Part shown: positions 1 through 7,487 of the stretch, one piece after another
Position numbering within the stretch: the first letter of the stretch is position 1
Layout: each line of letters opens with the position of its first letter
Source of the DNA: Serpentinimonas sp.
GTDB taxonomy: Bacteria > Pseudomonadota > Gammaproteobacteria > Burkholderiales > Burkholderiaceae_C
Length of the DNA: 10,945 nt
Assembly (NCBI GenBank): GCA_025458665.1
Contig: JALOSG010000081.1
Location: 1 to 10,945, forward strand
Direction of reading: 5' to 3'
Notes under the pieces: model-generated
The model's database searches: none
Told to the model about the DNA's origin: nothing
Seen by the model: only the letters and a program-made list of their open reading frames with translations
Translations under genes and position numbers: made by a program

Positions 1-991
1 AGCGCCGCACCACCCCATCCTCATCCACCAGCGCATCGATGGTGATCTCGGAAAGAAAAATATCGCCGTTCTTGCGCTTGCGCGCCACCTCGCCCTGCCA
101 GCGTCCGCTCTGGGCAATCTCGCGGGCCACCGAGGGGAAGCGGTCGGCGGTGTTGCCTTTCAGACGGCTCCACGGCTGGCCCACCAGTTCTTCGCGGGTG
201 TAGCCGGTGACTTTGCAGTAGGTGGGATTGACGTCCAGCAGCGTGCCGGTGGGACTCAGAATGGCAATGGTGTCGCGGCTGTTCTGAAAAATACTGGCCA
301 GCTGTCGGCTCTCCTGCAAGGACTCGCGCAGCTGGGTCTGCAGCCGCAAGGACTCCTGTTCACGCTGCCGCAGGGCCAGCGTGGCTTCCATCAGCGACCC
401 GGCACCCACCACGGCCAATGGGTACACCAGCGCCAGAGGCAGCACCAGTGCGGGCAACAGAGCGGCACGCAAGCCCGCGGGAAGCAGCGCATGCCCCATG
501 AGCCCCACCAGCGCGGCAACCAGCCCCAGCAGCAGCAGCCACAACCAACTGCCCCAGGCGCGCCCCAGCCAGTGGTCAAAGCGCTGGCGCTGGGAGCGCA
601 TGGCCGCAGCCCAGCCCACCGCCATGGTGACCTCGGCCATGGCTGGCCACAAGGCCGCGCCGCCCAATGACCAGCGGTATCCCACCACCATGGCCACGGC
701 GCACGCGGCCGGCCAGGGCGCCAGATAGGCCACTGCGAGCACCAGCACCACCGTCTTCACGTCGAGGTAAACCCCATCGGCCAGCTGAATGGGCATGGCC
801 ACCGACGCAATGCCAAAACCGCCGAACAGTATCCCCCCCAGGGCGGCCATGAACGCATTGCGCGACGCCCGGATCTGCGCGTCTGAACTCTGGGAGCGCA
901 GTGTCACCAGCCCGAAGGTCACCGCGAGAAACGCCATCAGCCCGGCGTTCGTGCTCAGGCCACGGACGAGTTCCAGAACAGCGGGTTCCAT
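1..991 (-). CDS. Membrane-bound PAS-domain sensor protein, 5TMR-LYT-like N-terminus (3' end outside window)
   Basis: The first 330 residues of a signalling protein are visible. Residues 17-200 contain about six hydrophobic segments. Around residues 72-111 is a pattern typical of the 5TM-5TMR_LYT membrane sensor family: a DGVYLD motif, a hydrophobic helix, then YRWSLGG. A short charged, coiled-coil-like linker (about 202-229) leads into a PAS domain (about 230-330) with the usual IFQNS, DVNPTYCKVTGYT and RKNGD segments. Proteins of this build usually end in a GGDEF, GGDEF-EAL or histidine kinase module, so it probably controls cyclic-di-GMP or a phosphorelay, but that part lies outside the window. 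The ATG at 991 was chosen because an in-frame TGA lies only four codons upstream. No clear Shine-Dalgarno is visible. It is transcribed divergently from the flavoprotein gene at 1191. The sensor architecture is well supported; the output is unknown. Confidence 0.85.
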   Translation of the reverse strand, partial: MEPAVLELVRGLSTNAGLMAFLAVTFGLVTLRSQSSDAQIRASRNAFMAALGGILFGGFGIASVAMPIQLADGVYLDVKTVVLVLAVAYLAPWPAACAVAMVVGYRWSLGGAALWPAMAEVTMAVGWAAAMRSQRQRFDHWLGRAWGSWLWLLLLGLVAALVGLMGHALLPAGLRAALLPALVLPLALVYPLAVVGAGSLMEATLALRQREQESLRLQTQLRESLQESRQLASIFQNSRDTIAILSPTGTLLDVNPTYCKVTGYTREELVGQPWSRLKGNTADRFPSVAREIAQSGRWQGEVARKRKNGDIFLSEITIDALVDEDGVVRR

Positions 992-1190
992 ATCAGGCCA
1001 TCAGTGCAATGACAACAACAAGGCTGGACGGGTGGAGTGCATGGCTCGTCGCGAATAAATTGATATCTTTACTTTGCCCATTGCATTTTTTAACACGGCG
1101 CATAGGAAAACTGCGCTGTAAGCCCTTTGGGGAATACCCCATACTGGGCGCCAGCACCCTTTTGCCCATCTTCACGCCCTGTCCTGCCCT
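992..1190. promoter_or_regulatory. Divergent intergenic region with AT-rich core and an inverted repeat
   Basis: This 199-bp gap separates two divergent genes, so it should hold a promoter for each. Its core (about 1055-1105) is clearly AT-richer than the rest of the window and includes a run of six T. I could not assign a convincing -35/-10 pair in either direction. An inverted repeat TGGGGAATACCCCA (5-bp arms, 4-bp centre) lies at 1128-1141, about 50 bp upstream of the plus-strand gene. No Shine-Dalgarno is obvious before either start. No small coding sequence is supported here. Confidence 0.5.
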
Positions 1191-1784
1191 GTGAAAACGC
1201 CCCTGCTGCAAGAGAACGACATCCGCGCGCGGATATGGATGGAACTGCAACGCGCTGCGCTGGACAGACACCACGAATGGCGAACGCCGGTGCTGGCCAA
1301 CGTGGCCCATGACGCTCAGGGCGAGCCTGTGCCGCAGGCCCGCACGGTGGTGCTGCGCCACGCCGACGCCGCGCGGCAGCAACTGCATCTGTTCACAGAC
1401 CGGCGCAGCCCCAAGGCCTTGCAACTGGCGCGCCACCCGAACGCCAGCCTGGTGTTCTGGAGCAAGCGCCTGAGCTGGCAACTGCGCGTGCAAGCCCGCG
1501 TGGAAGTGCTCACCGAAGGGGGCCTGGTGCAGGAAGCCTGGCAAAGGGTGGGCCAGTCTGCGGCCGCTGCAGACTACCTCGCTGCCAACGCACCGGGCGC
1601 CTTGCTGCAAGATGCACCTGACGGGCCAGACACCGCAGGCCCACCCGGCGCTGTGCTTTCCGGGGCGCACCACCTGGCCGTGCTGGTGTTGCAAGCGCAG
1701 GAGATGGACTGGCTGGAACTGGGCCGCGCTGGGCACCGCCGCGCCAGCTTCGGACCACTTGGCTGGAGCTGGCGGGTACCGTGA
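1191..1784 (+). CDS. Pyridoxamine 5'-phosphate oxidase-like FMN-binding protein
   Basis: A 197-residue protein of the PNPOx-like split-barrel flavoprotein family (the Alr4036-type FMN-binding group). Visible hallmarks are the WRTPVLANV strand (residues 30-38), the RTVVLR segment (51-56), the FTDRRSPKALQL stretch (68-79) and the WSKRLSWQLRV strand (90-100), which in this family build the FMN site and dimer interface. It ends with a short WSWRVP tail. It is shorter than and distinct from true PdxH, so a role in vitamin B6 synthesis is not implied; the substrate is unknown. The start is a GTG; the next in-frame Met (residue 17) would remove a conserved N-terminal helix. No Shine-Dalgarno is visible. 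It stands alone, divergent from the sensor gene and convergent with the exporter gene. Confidence 0.85.
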   Translation: MKTPLLQENDIRARIWMELQRAALDRHHEWRTPVLANVAHDAQGEPVPQARTVVLRHADAARQQLHLFTDRRSPKALQLARHPNASLVFWSKRLSWQLRVQARVEVLTEGGLVQEAWQRVGQSAAAADYLAANAPGALLQDAPDGPDTAGPPGAVLSGAHHLAVLVLQAQEMDWLELGRAGHRRASFGPLGWSWRVP

Positions 1785-1803
1785 GGCGGCGCGGAGGACC
1801 TAC

Positions 1804-1827
1804 GGCTGACTTGTATCAACTTCAGCC
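1804..1827. terminator. Imperfect hairpin between convergent genes, possible bidirectional terminator
   Basis: In the 47-bp gap between the flavoprotein stop and the exporter stop lies GGCTGA ... TCAGCC, a perfect 6-bp stem. A further TTG-TAT-CAA mini-stem sits inside it across a small internal loop. The position between convergent 3' ends fits a bidirectional terminator. There is no flanking T tract in either direction, so the call is tentative. Confidence 0.4.
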
Positions 1828-1831
1828 CCCG

Positions 1832-2902
1832 CTACACCGCGTAGAGCGCCAGAACTGCAGCCAGCACCAGCACACCGATGAGCACAGTTTCGGCCACAAA
1901 CAGAAGCAGGGGCCGCCACCCTAGCTGCAGCAACTCTTCCAGGCTGGTCTTGATGCCCACTGCTGCGATGGCCAGCACCAGACAAATGCGCGAGAGGTCG
2001 GTCGCTCCCTGAACCAGGTCTGCAGGAATTTGCTGGGTGGAGGACAGGAGCATGAACACCACAAAAGCCACCAGGAACGATGGGACCAGCGGCGGGCGTG
2101 TGCGGGCTTCCCCTTGCAATCCGCGGTGGCGGTACAAAAAGGAAATGCCCAGGACCACGGGCAGCAGCAACAGGACACGGAAGAGCTTCACCACCGTCGC
2201 GTTGTCCGCCTGTTCAGGGCCCAGCAACATGCCGGCAGCCACCACCTGCGCCACGTCGTGGATCGTGCCCCCGAGGAACACGCCGCTGGCCACAGGTCCC
2301 AGCTGTAGCGCATGGATGAGCAGCGGGTACAAAATCATGGCCACGGTAGACAGCACCGTTACGGCCACGACAGCCAGAAGGGTGAAGCGCTCGTTGCTGC
2401 GGGTCTGTGGCAACACGGCGGCAATGGCCAGCGCGGCAGAAGCGCCACAAATCGCCACCGAACCGCCGGCCAGCAGCCCCTCCTCCCGGTTGAGCCCCAG
2501 CAACCGGCCCCACCACACGCCCGCGGCAATGGTGGCCAGCACCGCTACCAGCACCACCCCACCTACCTCCAGGCCCAGATGGCTCACCTGTTCAAAGGTG
2601 ATACGCGCTCCCAGCAACGCTACCCCGAGGCGCAGCACGGTGCGGCCGCAGAAGTCCACGCCCTTCCTGGCCTGCGGGTTGCTGTGTATGAAGTGCAGAC
2701 TCAGGCCCAGCAACAGCGCGTACAGCAGCAGCGGGCCGCCGTAGTGTTCGGAGACGAAAGAGGAGGCCAGCGCAATCACTGCGCAGATCAGAACGCCGGG
2801 CAGGAGTTCGCGCGCGAAGTGGTACCAGCCCCAAGGGTGCCATACCGGGTAATCGGTGCGGGCTAGCGGGTGCCCCTGAATATCGGATTTAGGTGGATGC
2901 AC
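1832..2902 (-). CDS. UPF0324/YeiH-family putative sulfate/sulfite exporter (PSE family)
   Basis: A polytopic inner-membrane protein (356 residues from the GTG at 2902) of the UPF0324/YeiH family, COG2855, also called the putative sulfate exporter family. Members such as SuyZ and CuyZ lie beside desulfonation genes and are thought to export sulfite or sulfate. Visible family signatures are HYGGPLLLYALLLGLSLHF in the first helices, GGSVAICGASAALAIAAVLP in mid-protein and GVFLGGTIHDVAQVVAAG further on; about ten membrane segments are expected. The GTG at 2902 is preferred: it gives the usual family length and overlaps the lysR stop by 14 bp. The upstream ATG at 2986 would add 28 residues, all encoded within lysR, that do not look like this family. 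No clear ribosome binding site is seen, so translation is probably coupled to lysR. It is the last gene of the cluster. In E. coli, yeiH also neighbours a LysR gene (yeiE). Sulfite versus sulfate as substrate cannot be decided from sequence. Confidence 0.85.
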   Translation of the reverse strand: MHPPKSDIQGHPLARTDYPVWHPWGWYHFARELLPGVLICAVIALASSFVSEHYGGPLLLYALLLGLSLHFIHSNPQARKGVDFCGRTVLRLGVALLGARITFEQVSHLGLEVGGVVLVAVLATIAAGVWWGRLLGLNREEGLLAGGSVAICGASAALAIAAVLPQTRSNERFTLLAVVAVTVLSTVAMILYPLLIHALQLGPVASGVFLGGTIHDVAQVVAAGMLLGPEQADNATVVKLFRVLLLLPVVLGISFLYRHRGLQGEARTRPPLVPSFLVAFVVFMLLSSTQQIPADLVQGATDLSRICLVLAIAAVGIKTSLEELLQLGWRPLLLFVAETVLIGVLVLAAVLALYAV

Positions 2903-3815
2903 TGTGAAGTGAGGTGGCAGGACTGCCGCGGTTGGACATGAACTGCGCCATGAGCCGCTGCAGCACCTCGTCACCGCGGCGGGCAAAGTAAGCCACTATG
3001 GTCAGTGGCACGGCACTACCCACAAGGTCCAGCTCGCGCAGGGTGCCTTGTTCCAGGTCGTGGGCTATGAGACTGCGGGGAAGCCAGGCGGCCCCCTGGT
3101 GTATGAGAGCCATCTCGCGCAGGCCCAGGCTGAACTCGCTCATGTACTGCACAGCCACCAGCCGTGAGTGCATCAATTCGGCCAACGCGTGGGCACGTAC
3201 CGCCTGCCCGAAGAAGCTGTCGGGGGGGAAGCACAGCAGCGGCAGCGGCCTCTGCGGCTGCATGAATTCTTCCGACGCGCACAACTTGGCGCTGGCTACC
3301 AGCACCAGTGCGTCCTCGCCCAGCGTGCAGGAGGTGGCCAGTTGCGGCGGTATGGTGCTGCCGGTTTGGCGGGATTCGTAGGTCAGGAGAATGTCGGCCT
3401 GCCCGCGCAGCATGAGGGCGACGCCGTCGTCCCGGTTTTGCGAGCGGATGCGGAAACGCTGCTCGGGCAGGATGGCGCGCAACTCCTCGATGAAGTTGGG
3501 CAGGCGCGAGGCGGCCAGGCTGTGCTGGGACGCCAGGACCATGTCCGGGGTGTGCGCTGCATCGGCCCGCAGGGTGGCCTGAAACTCATAGATATGGGTG
3601 ACCAGGCTGCGAAAGGCCGCTTCGTGCTGCGTGGCCAGCGGGGTGAACTGCAGCGGCTTCCGGGAGCGGTCTATGAGCGTGACGCCCAGCCATTCTTCCA
3701 GCTGCTGAATGCGCCGGGAGAACGCAGGCTGCGATACATGGCGCTTTTCGGCCGCTGCAGAGAAAGAGCCCGTTTCAATGAGCGCCAGATAGTCGTCCAA
3801 CCACTTGAGTTCCAT
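2889..3815 (-). CDS. LysR-type transcriptional regulator, HypT-like
   Basis: A 308-residue LysR-type regulator. Residues 1-60 form the winged helix-turn-helix, with the recognition region SFSAAAEKRHVSQPAFSRRI and the following QLEEWLGVTLIDRS. The rest is a periplasmic-binding-protein-like effector domain of normal length. The N-terminal ELKWLDDYLALIETGSFS and the SQPAFSRRI helix resemble the HypT (YjiE) branch, whose E. coli member responds to hypochlorite by methionine oxidation. The resemblance is from memory, so the effector is open. The ATG at 3815 has a GGAA about 7 bp upstream. The gene sits inside the operon, 69 bp after the hydrolase and overlapping the exporter start by 14 bp, instead of diverging from its targets as many LysR genes do. 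It may control the cluster promoter upstream of the cuyA-like gene and, through autoregulation, the exporter. Confidence 0.88.
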   Translation of the reverse strand: MELKWLDDYLALIETGSFSAAAEKRHVSQPAFSRRIQQLEEWLGVTLIDRSRKPLQFTPLATQHEAAFRSLVTHIYEFQATLRADAAHTPDMVLASQHSLAASRLPNFIEELRAILPEQRFRIRSQNRDDGVALMLRGQADILLTYESRQTGSTIPPQLATSCTLGEDALVLVASAKLCASEEFMQPQRPLPLLCFPPDSFFGQAVRAHALAELMHSRLVAVQYMSEFSLGLREMALIHQGAAWLPRSLIAHDLEQGTLRELDLVGSAVPLTIVAYFARRGDEVLQRLMAQFMSNRGSPATSLHSAST

Positions 3816-3842
3816 GGGTGTTCCGGTGTGGGATGTTCAGAT

Positions 3843-3876
3843 GCAGGCAGTGTAGGCAGCTTGCCGCCCCGCCTGC
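3843..3876. repeat. Nested inverted repeat in the hydrolase-lysR gap
   Basis: The 69-bp gap contains outer arms GCAGGC and GCCTGC (perfect 6 bp) enclosing an inner GGCA-GCT-TGCC. In the transcript this could fold into an interrupted stem-loop just after the hydrolase stop and before the lysR ribosome binding site. There is no T tract, so it is not a classical terminator. It could be an mRNA processing or attenuation element, or an operator for LysR autoregulation. Confidence 0.35.
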
Positions 3877-3884
3877 GTGTCCGT

Positions 3885-4655
3885 TCACCGCAGCGGTGGG
3901 ACCAGAAAGTCCAGCAAGAGGCGGTGGAACACCACCGGGTTTTCCAGGTGCAGCGCGTGGGCACAACGTGGCAACACCGCCAGCGAAGCACTGGGAATCT
4001 CGCGCCACAGGCGTTCGATCTGCGCCCACTGGTAGCTGCGGTCCTGGTCGCCCCAGACAATGAGCGTGGGTTGCGCGATGTGCGCCAGGTGCTCGCGGCC
4101 ATCCCAGCGTTCCATGGCCCACAAACCCGCCTCTGCCGCTTGCGGGCTGGACTGTGCTGCCAGGTCGCCCAGTGCCTGTGCATGCACGGAAGCCTCCCGT
4201 TCCAGCAGCCAGGTGGCGCTGATGCGCCGTGCTGTGGCCTCTACGCCATCTTCCTTCAGGCGCTCGCGGGAGCGCTCCATGGTTTCGAAGCGCCCCGGCA
4301 GCAGGCCCAGCGCGCCGGTGGCGTAAAGCACCAGACGGTTCACGCGCTCCGGCGCCAGCCGCACCATCTCCTGCACCACCATACCGCCCATGGAATGGCC
4401 CAGGAGGTCGAAGCGTTGAACGCCCAGGTTGTCCAGGCAACCCAGCACAGCCTTCGCGTGGCCAACCATCTGGTCGGGGGACTGCAAGTGGCTGCTTTTG
4501 CCAAACCCAGGCAGGTCGGGTGCAATCACATCGAAGTGCTGGCCCAGTGTCTGCAACTCTGCAGCCCACTGGCTGGAGCCGCCCAGGTAGCCGTGCACCA
4601 GCACTAGCGGCGGCCCGCCACCTGCACGTTCCACATGCAAAGCGGCCGCGGTCAT
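3885..4655 (-). CDS. Alpha/beta-fold hydrolase
   Basis: A 256-residue alpha/beta hydrolase. The oxyanion-hole segment is VLVHGYLGG (residues 18-26), followed by IAPDLPGFGKS (44-54). The nucleophile elbow is GHSMGG with Ser88. The acid is in WGDQD (Asp205 likely) and the base is in CAHALHLENP (His233), so the catalytic triad is complete. Between the core halves is a cap of about 65 residues (roughly 120-190). The overall look is that of enol-lactonase/ester-hydrolase relatives; the substrate cannot be read from sequence. The ATG at 4655 was chosen because it overlaps the TRAP large-subunit stop as ATGA, a typical coupled junction; an upstream ATG at 4676 would extend further into that gene. 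There is no signal peptide, so it acts in the cytoplasm. Its tight coupling to the transporter suggests it processes the imported compound or an intermediate. Confidence 0.88.
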   Translation of the reverse strand: MTAAALHVERAGGGPPLVLVHGYLGGSSQWAAELQTLGQHFDVIAPDLPGFGKSSHLQSPDQMVGHAKAVLGCLDNLGVQRFDLLGHSMGGMVVQEMVRLAPERVNRLVLYATGALGLLPGRFETMERSRERLKEDGVEATARRISATWLLEREASVHAQALGDLAAQSSPQAAEAGLWAMERWDGREHLAHIAQPTLIVWGDQDRSYQWAQIERLWREIPSASLAVLPRCAHALHLENPVVFHRLLLDFLVPPLR

Positions 4656-5953
4656 TTCATCACCGAGGGCAGCCACAGTGCCACTTCAGGCGCTGCAATG
4701 ACCAGCGCAATCAGCACCACCATGCAGACCAGGAAAGGCAGGCAGCCAATGATCACATCGCTGATGGGTATCTTTCCTCTACTGATGCCCTGTATGACAT
4801 ACAGGTTCAGCCCCACCGGTGGCGTGAGCACCGCGATCTCCATGGTGATGGTGAACACGATGCCGAACCAGATGAGGTCAAAACCAGCCGCGTGCATGAG
4901 CGGGTAAATGGTGGGCAGGGTGATGAAGGTCATCGACACCGGCTCCAGGAACATACCCAGGATCACGTAGAACGCAATAACGATGGCCAGCACCGCATAC
5001 GGGCTCAGCTCGTAGGACAGGAACAGTTCCGTGAACTGCTGGGGCACCCGGAAGTAGGTGAGCACAAAGCCAAACAACACACCGGCCGAGAGAAGCAGAC
5101 CCAGGTAGCCCATGGTGCGCATGGTGGCCATCAAGGACTCCTTGAAGCCCTGCATGGTGAGCCCGCCCACCGCAAAGGCCAGAATGGTGGTGATGAGTGC
5201 CGCCACGGCGGCCGCTTCCGTGGGCGTGGCAATACCGGTGTAGATGGACACCGTGATGACCAGCCCGATGACAAAGATGGGCCCGACCGCCAGCAGCAAA
5301 TCGCGCACGCTGGCCCGTGCCGTTTTCTCTGCGTTGGGAATGTGGCTGGGGTACATGCGGCCCCAGATGTACACCGTGAGTGCGAACAGGGTCACCAGCA
5401 CCAGGCCCGGAATCACCCCGGCAATGAACAGCTCGCCAATCGACTGGTCGGTCACGATGCCGTAGAACAGCAGAATCAGGCTGGGCGGTATGAGCACGCT
5501 GAGGGTGCCGCCAGCCGCCAGCACGCCGCTGGAGAGGCGCGGGTTGTAGCCCAGCTTCATCATCTGCGGCAAAGCCACGCCACCAATGGTGAGCGAGCCC
5601 ACCATGGAGGAGCCACACACGGCGCCAAAACCGGCACAGGCGGCAATACTTCCGTAGGCGGCCGAGCCGCGCACCCGCACACCCTTGTGCATGAACTGGT
5701 AGAGGTTGGGGCCTATGTTGGATCGGCCTATGAGTTCCCCCAGAAACACGAACAGCGGCACCGCCAACAGGATGTAATCGATCCACACCCCCCACAGCTT
5801 GAGCTGGGTGCTGACTAGCGCGGTAGACCAGCCCTGTATGTGCAGCAGGAAGGGCATGGATGCCAGGGCCAGCGCAAACGGAATGGGCAGCCCGATGCCG
5901 ATGAACAGCACGAGCAGACCCAACAGGCCGAGGCCAACGTGATACCACTCCAT
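4652..5953 (-). CDS. TRAP transporter large permease subunit (DctM family)
   Basis: A 433-residue membrane protein of the TRAP-transporter DctM family, the ion-coupled translocating subunit. The signatures are clear: GFGAVCGSSMVGSLTIGG, PQMMKLGYNPRLSSGVLAAG, then GTLSVLIPPSLILLFYG and the LFIAGVIPGLVL helix in the N-terminal half. GIATPTEAAAVAAL, FLEPVSMTFITLP and LTPPVGLNLYVIQGIS are in the C-terminal half. Length and hydrophobic profile match the family. The ATG at 5953 is preceded by GGAG at a 6-bp spacing (5960-5963) and lies 13 bp after the small-subunit stop; a TTG two codons upstream is less likely. The stop overlaps the hydrolase start (ATGA). It works with the small subunit and the binding protein to import a substrate using the sodium or proton gradient. 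Confidence 0.95.
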   Translation of the reverse strand: MEWYHVGLGLLGLLVLFIGIGLPIPFALALASMPFLLHIQGWSTALVSTQLKLWGVWIDYILLAVPLFVFLGELIGRSNIGPNLYQFMHKGVRVRGSAAYGSIAACAGFGAVCGSSMVGSLTIGGVALPQMMKLGYNPRLSSGVLAAGGTLSVLIPPSLILLFYGIVTDQSIGELFIAGVIPGLVLVTLFALTVYIWGRMYPSHIPNAEKTARASVRDLLLAVGPIFVIGLVITVSIYTGIATPTEAAAVAALITTILAFAVGGLTMQGFKESLMATMRTMGYLGLLLSAGVLFGFVLTYFRVPQQFTELFLSYELSPYAVLAIVIAFYVILGMFLEPVSMTFITLPTIYPLMHAAGFDLIWFGIVFTITMEIAVLTPPVGLNLYVIQGISRGKIPISDVIIGCLPFLVCMVVLIALVIAAPEVALWLPSVMK

Positions 5954-5966
5954 AGTCAACTCCAGC

Positions 5967-6470
5967 TCAGTGCTTCGAATGTTCTGCGGAGGTGTTGAAA
6001 ATCACCGCCAACAGACGTACGCCTGCATACAACGTGAAAAGGAACAGGGCCAGCGTGCTGGGCAGCCAGAACAGGTAGCGGGGCCACAGGAGAATTTCGG
6101 ATGCGGAACCCGAATCGAACGCACGGTAGGTGGCGTTGGCCGCTGCGATGGAGAAAAACACACCCACCACCAGCATGAGCAGCAGGTTGAAGCCCTCCAG
6201 CCAGCGGCGCGCAGGCGGTGCCAGCGCGTCCATGAGGAAAGACACCTTGGGGTAGGCGTTCTCTTTCAGGGCAAACGCCAGCCCCAGGAATGCGGCTGGG
6301 AACAGCAGCATGGCGGTGGCCTCGGTCACCGTACCATCGGGCTTGCCCAGCACATAACGCACGAAGACGCCGTAGGAAATCCACACCGTCTGCACCAGGA
6401 TGATGAGCGCACCCAGACCGGCCAGCCCGAGGGCCAGCCGTTCCATGCCGCGCTGGATATCGGCCAGCAT
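5967..6470 (-). CDS. TRAP transporter small permease subunit (DctQ family)
   Basis: A 167-residue protein with four hydrophobic segments (about residues 10-32, 46-65, 90-112 and 126-150), the expected topology of DctQ. Family-like features are the VFVRYVLGKP segment after helix 1, the EATAMLLFPAAFLGLAFALKEN segment around helix 2 with its charged end, and a short hydrophilic tail. The ATG at 6470 follows the binding-protein stop by 7 bp. An open frame extends further upstream into the binding-protein gene, but those residues are polar and unlike the family. The Shine-Dalgarno is weak, so coupling to the upstream gene is likely. The protein forms the membrane complex with DctM and receives substrate from the periplasmic binding protein. 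Confidence 0.92.
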   Translation of the reverse strand: MLADIQRGMERLALGLAGLGALIILVQTVWISYGVFVRYVLGKPDGTVTEATAMLLFPAAFLGLAFALKENAYPKVSFLMDALAPPARRWLEGFNLLLMLVVGVFFSIAAANATYRAFDSGSASEILLWPRYLFWLPSTLALFLFTLYAGVRLLAVIFNTSAEHSKH

Positions 6471-6477
6471 GCCCGGC

Positions 6478-7479
6478 TTACAGTGAGTGCTGGCGGAACA
6501 GCGTGCGCACCTTGCCGGCGAGTTCGGGGCCACAGCCGGCGTCCACCTCGGGTGTCCACTTGCCCACCACGCTATCGAGCAGGGCCTTGCGCTTCTCGGC
6601 GGAAATCTTGGTCACGGTACCGCCTTGCTTCACGGCATCGGCCATGCTTTCGTCCACCCAGCGCTCGTACTGCGGCTTGAGCCAGACTTCCGATTCGGCT
6701 GCGGCAGCCTGCAGGGCTTTCTGGTCGGCCGGCGACAGCGAGTCGAACTTCCTCTTGCTGATCATGTACTGGATGTTGCCGTAGAACAGGTTGGACTGGA
6801 CCATGTGCGGCATCACGCCCCACAGCTTCCACGCGCTGTAGGTGGCCACGCCCATGTTGATGCCGTCCACCACGCCACGCTCGGCCGACTGGAACACCTC
6901 TTTGGGCGCAATGAACACCGGCTTGCCGCCCCAGGTCTCGATCATCATGGAGACCAGCGGGCCAATGGAGCGCACCAGCTTGCCGTCGAGCTTGGCCAGA
7001 TCGGTGTTGTTGTTCTTGAACCACCACTCCTGGTCGTAGGAGTAGTTGGAGTTGATGAGGGGCACGAGGCCGGCTTTGGCCGCTTCGGGGGCGATGAGCG
7101 CGGCGTAGGCAGCATCCAGCTCAATCTGCTTGCTCAGGTTGATGGCCGCCGGGTACAGGGAGGTGACGCGGTAGCAGGGCAGGCGCTTGTCGGCCGAGAC
7201 CCAGCTGATGTCGGACACGCCGCCCAGCATGGCGTCCACGCCCTCGCTCCAGCCGTGCAGGGTGGAGGACGGGAACACTTCCACCTTCACGCGGCCGCTG
7301 GTCTTGGTGTTCACCAACTCGGCAAACTTCTTGAAGCCCTGGTAGCGAATGTCCACCTCGTTCACGTAAGTGGACAAGCGCAGCGTGGTGCTTTGCGCCT
7401 GGGCTGCAGTAGCCATGGCCATGGCTGCACAGGCCAGCACCGTGGCACGCAGCAGCAGGGGAGAGGTCGTCTTTCGCAT
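6478..7479 (-). CDS. TRAP transporter periplasmic solute-binding protein (DctP family)
   Basis: A 333-residue periplasmic binding protein. Residues 1-28 form a Sec signal peptide with positive charges (MRK), a hydrophobic core and an AQA cleavage site. The mature protein follows the DctP plan: a LRLSTYV first strand, a SGRVKVEVFPSSTL segment, a GVSDISWV strand, then GKLVRSIG with Arg170, the position that in this family usually pairs with the substrate carboxylate. After that come ETWGGKPVFIAPKEVFQSA and RGVVDGINMG. The Arg predicts a carboxylate-bearing ligand, which fits cysteate, other sulfo-acids and amino acids as well as ordinary organic acids. The ATG at 7479 has a CAGGAG ribosome binding site at an 8-bp spacing; an upstream ATG at 7515 is out of place for a signal peptide. 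A 67-bp gap separates it from the cuyA-like gene upstream. Confidence 0.94.
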   Translation of the reverse strand: MRKTTSPLLLRATVLACAAMAMATAAQAQSTTLRLSTYVNEVDIRYQGFKKFAELVNTKTSGRVKVEVFPSSTLHGWSEGVDAMLGGVSDISWVSADKRLPCYRVTSLYPAAINLSKQIELDAAYAALIAPEAAKAGLVPLINSNYSYDQEWWFKNNNTDLAKLDGKLVRSIGPLVSMMIETWGGKPVFIAPKEVFQSAERGVVDGINMGVATYSAWKLWGVMPHMVQSNLFYGNIQYMISKRKFDSLSPADQKALQAAAAESEVWLKPQYERWVDESMADAVKQGGTVTKISAEKRKALLDSVVGKWTPEVDAGCGPELAGKVRTLFRQHSL

Positions 7480-7487
7480 CGTGATTA

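Noticed and set aside
993..1736. Minus-strand open frame of 247 codons opposite the flavoprotein
   Set aside because: The plus strand encodes a conserved PNPOx-like protein; the opposite frame has no motif and crosses the divergent promoter region.
2903..2986. ATG-started N-terminal extension of the exporter
   Set aside because: The extra residues are encoded within lysR, are Cys/Ser-rich and do not resemble the family; the GTG at 2902 gives the normal length.
3168..4607. Long open frame on the plus strand (479 codons)
   Set aside because: It runs antisense through lysR and the hydrolase, both of which have clear family motifs. Its translation is rich in Gln, Arg and His with no domain, as expected of a mirror frame in GC-rich DNA.
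4229..5818. Long open frame on the plus strand (529 codons)
   Set aside because: Antisense to the hydrolase and TRAP large subunit; composition is dominated by His, Gln, Gly and Arg. It is a reading-frame shadow, not a gene.
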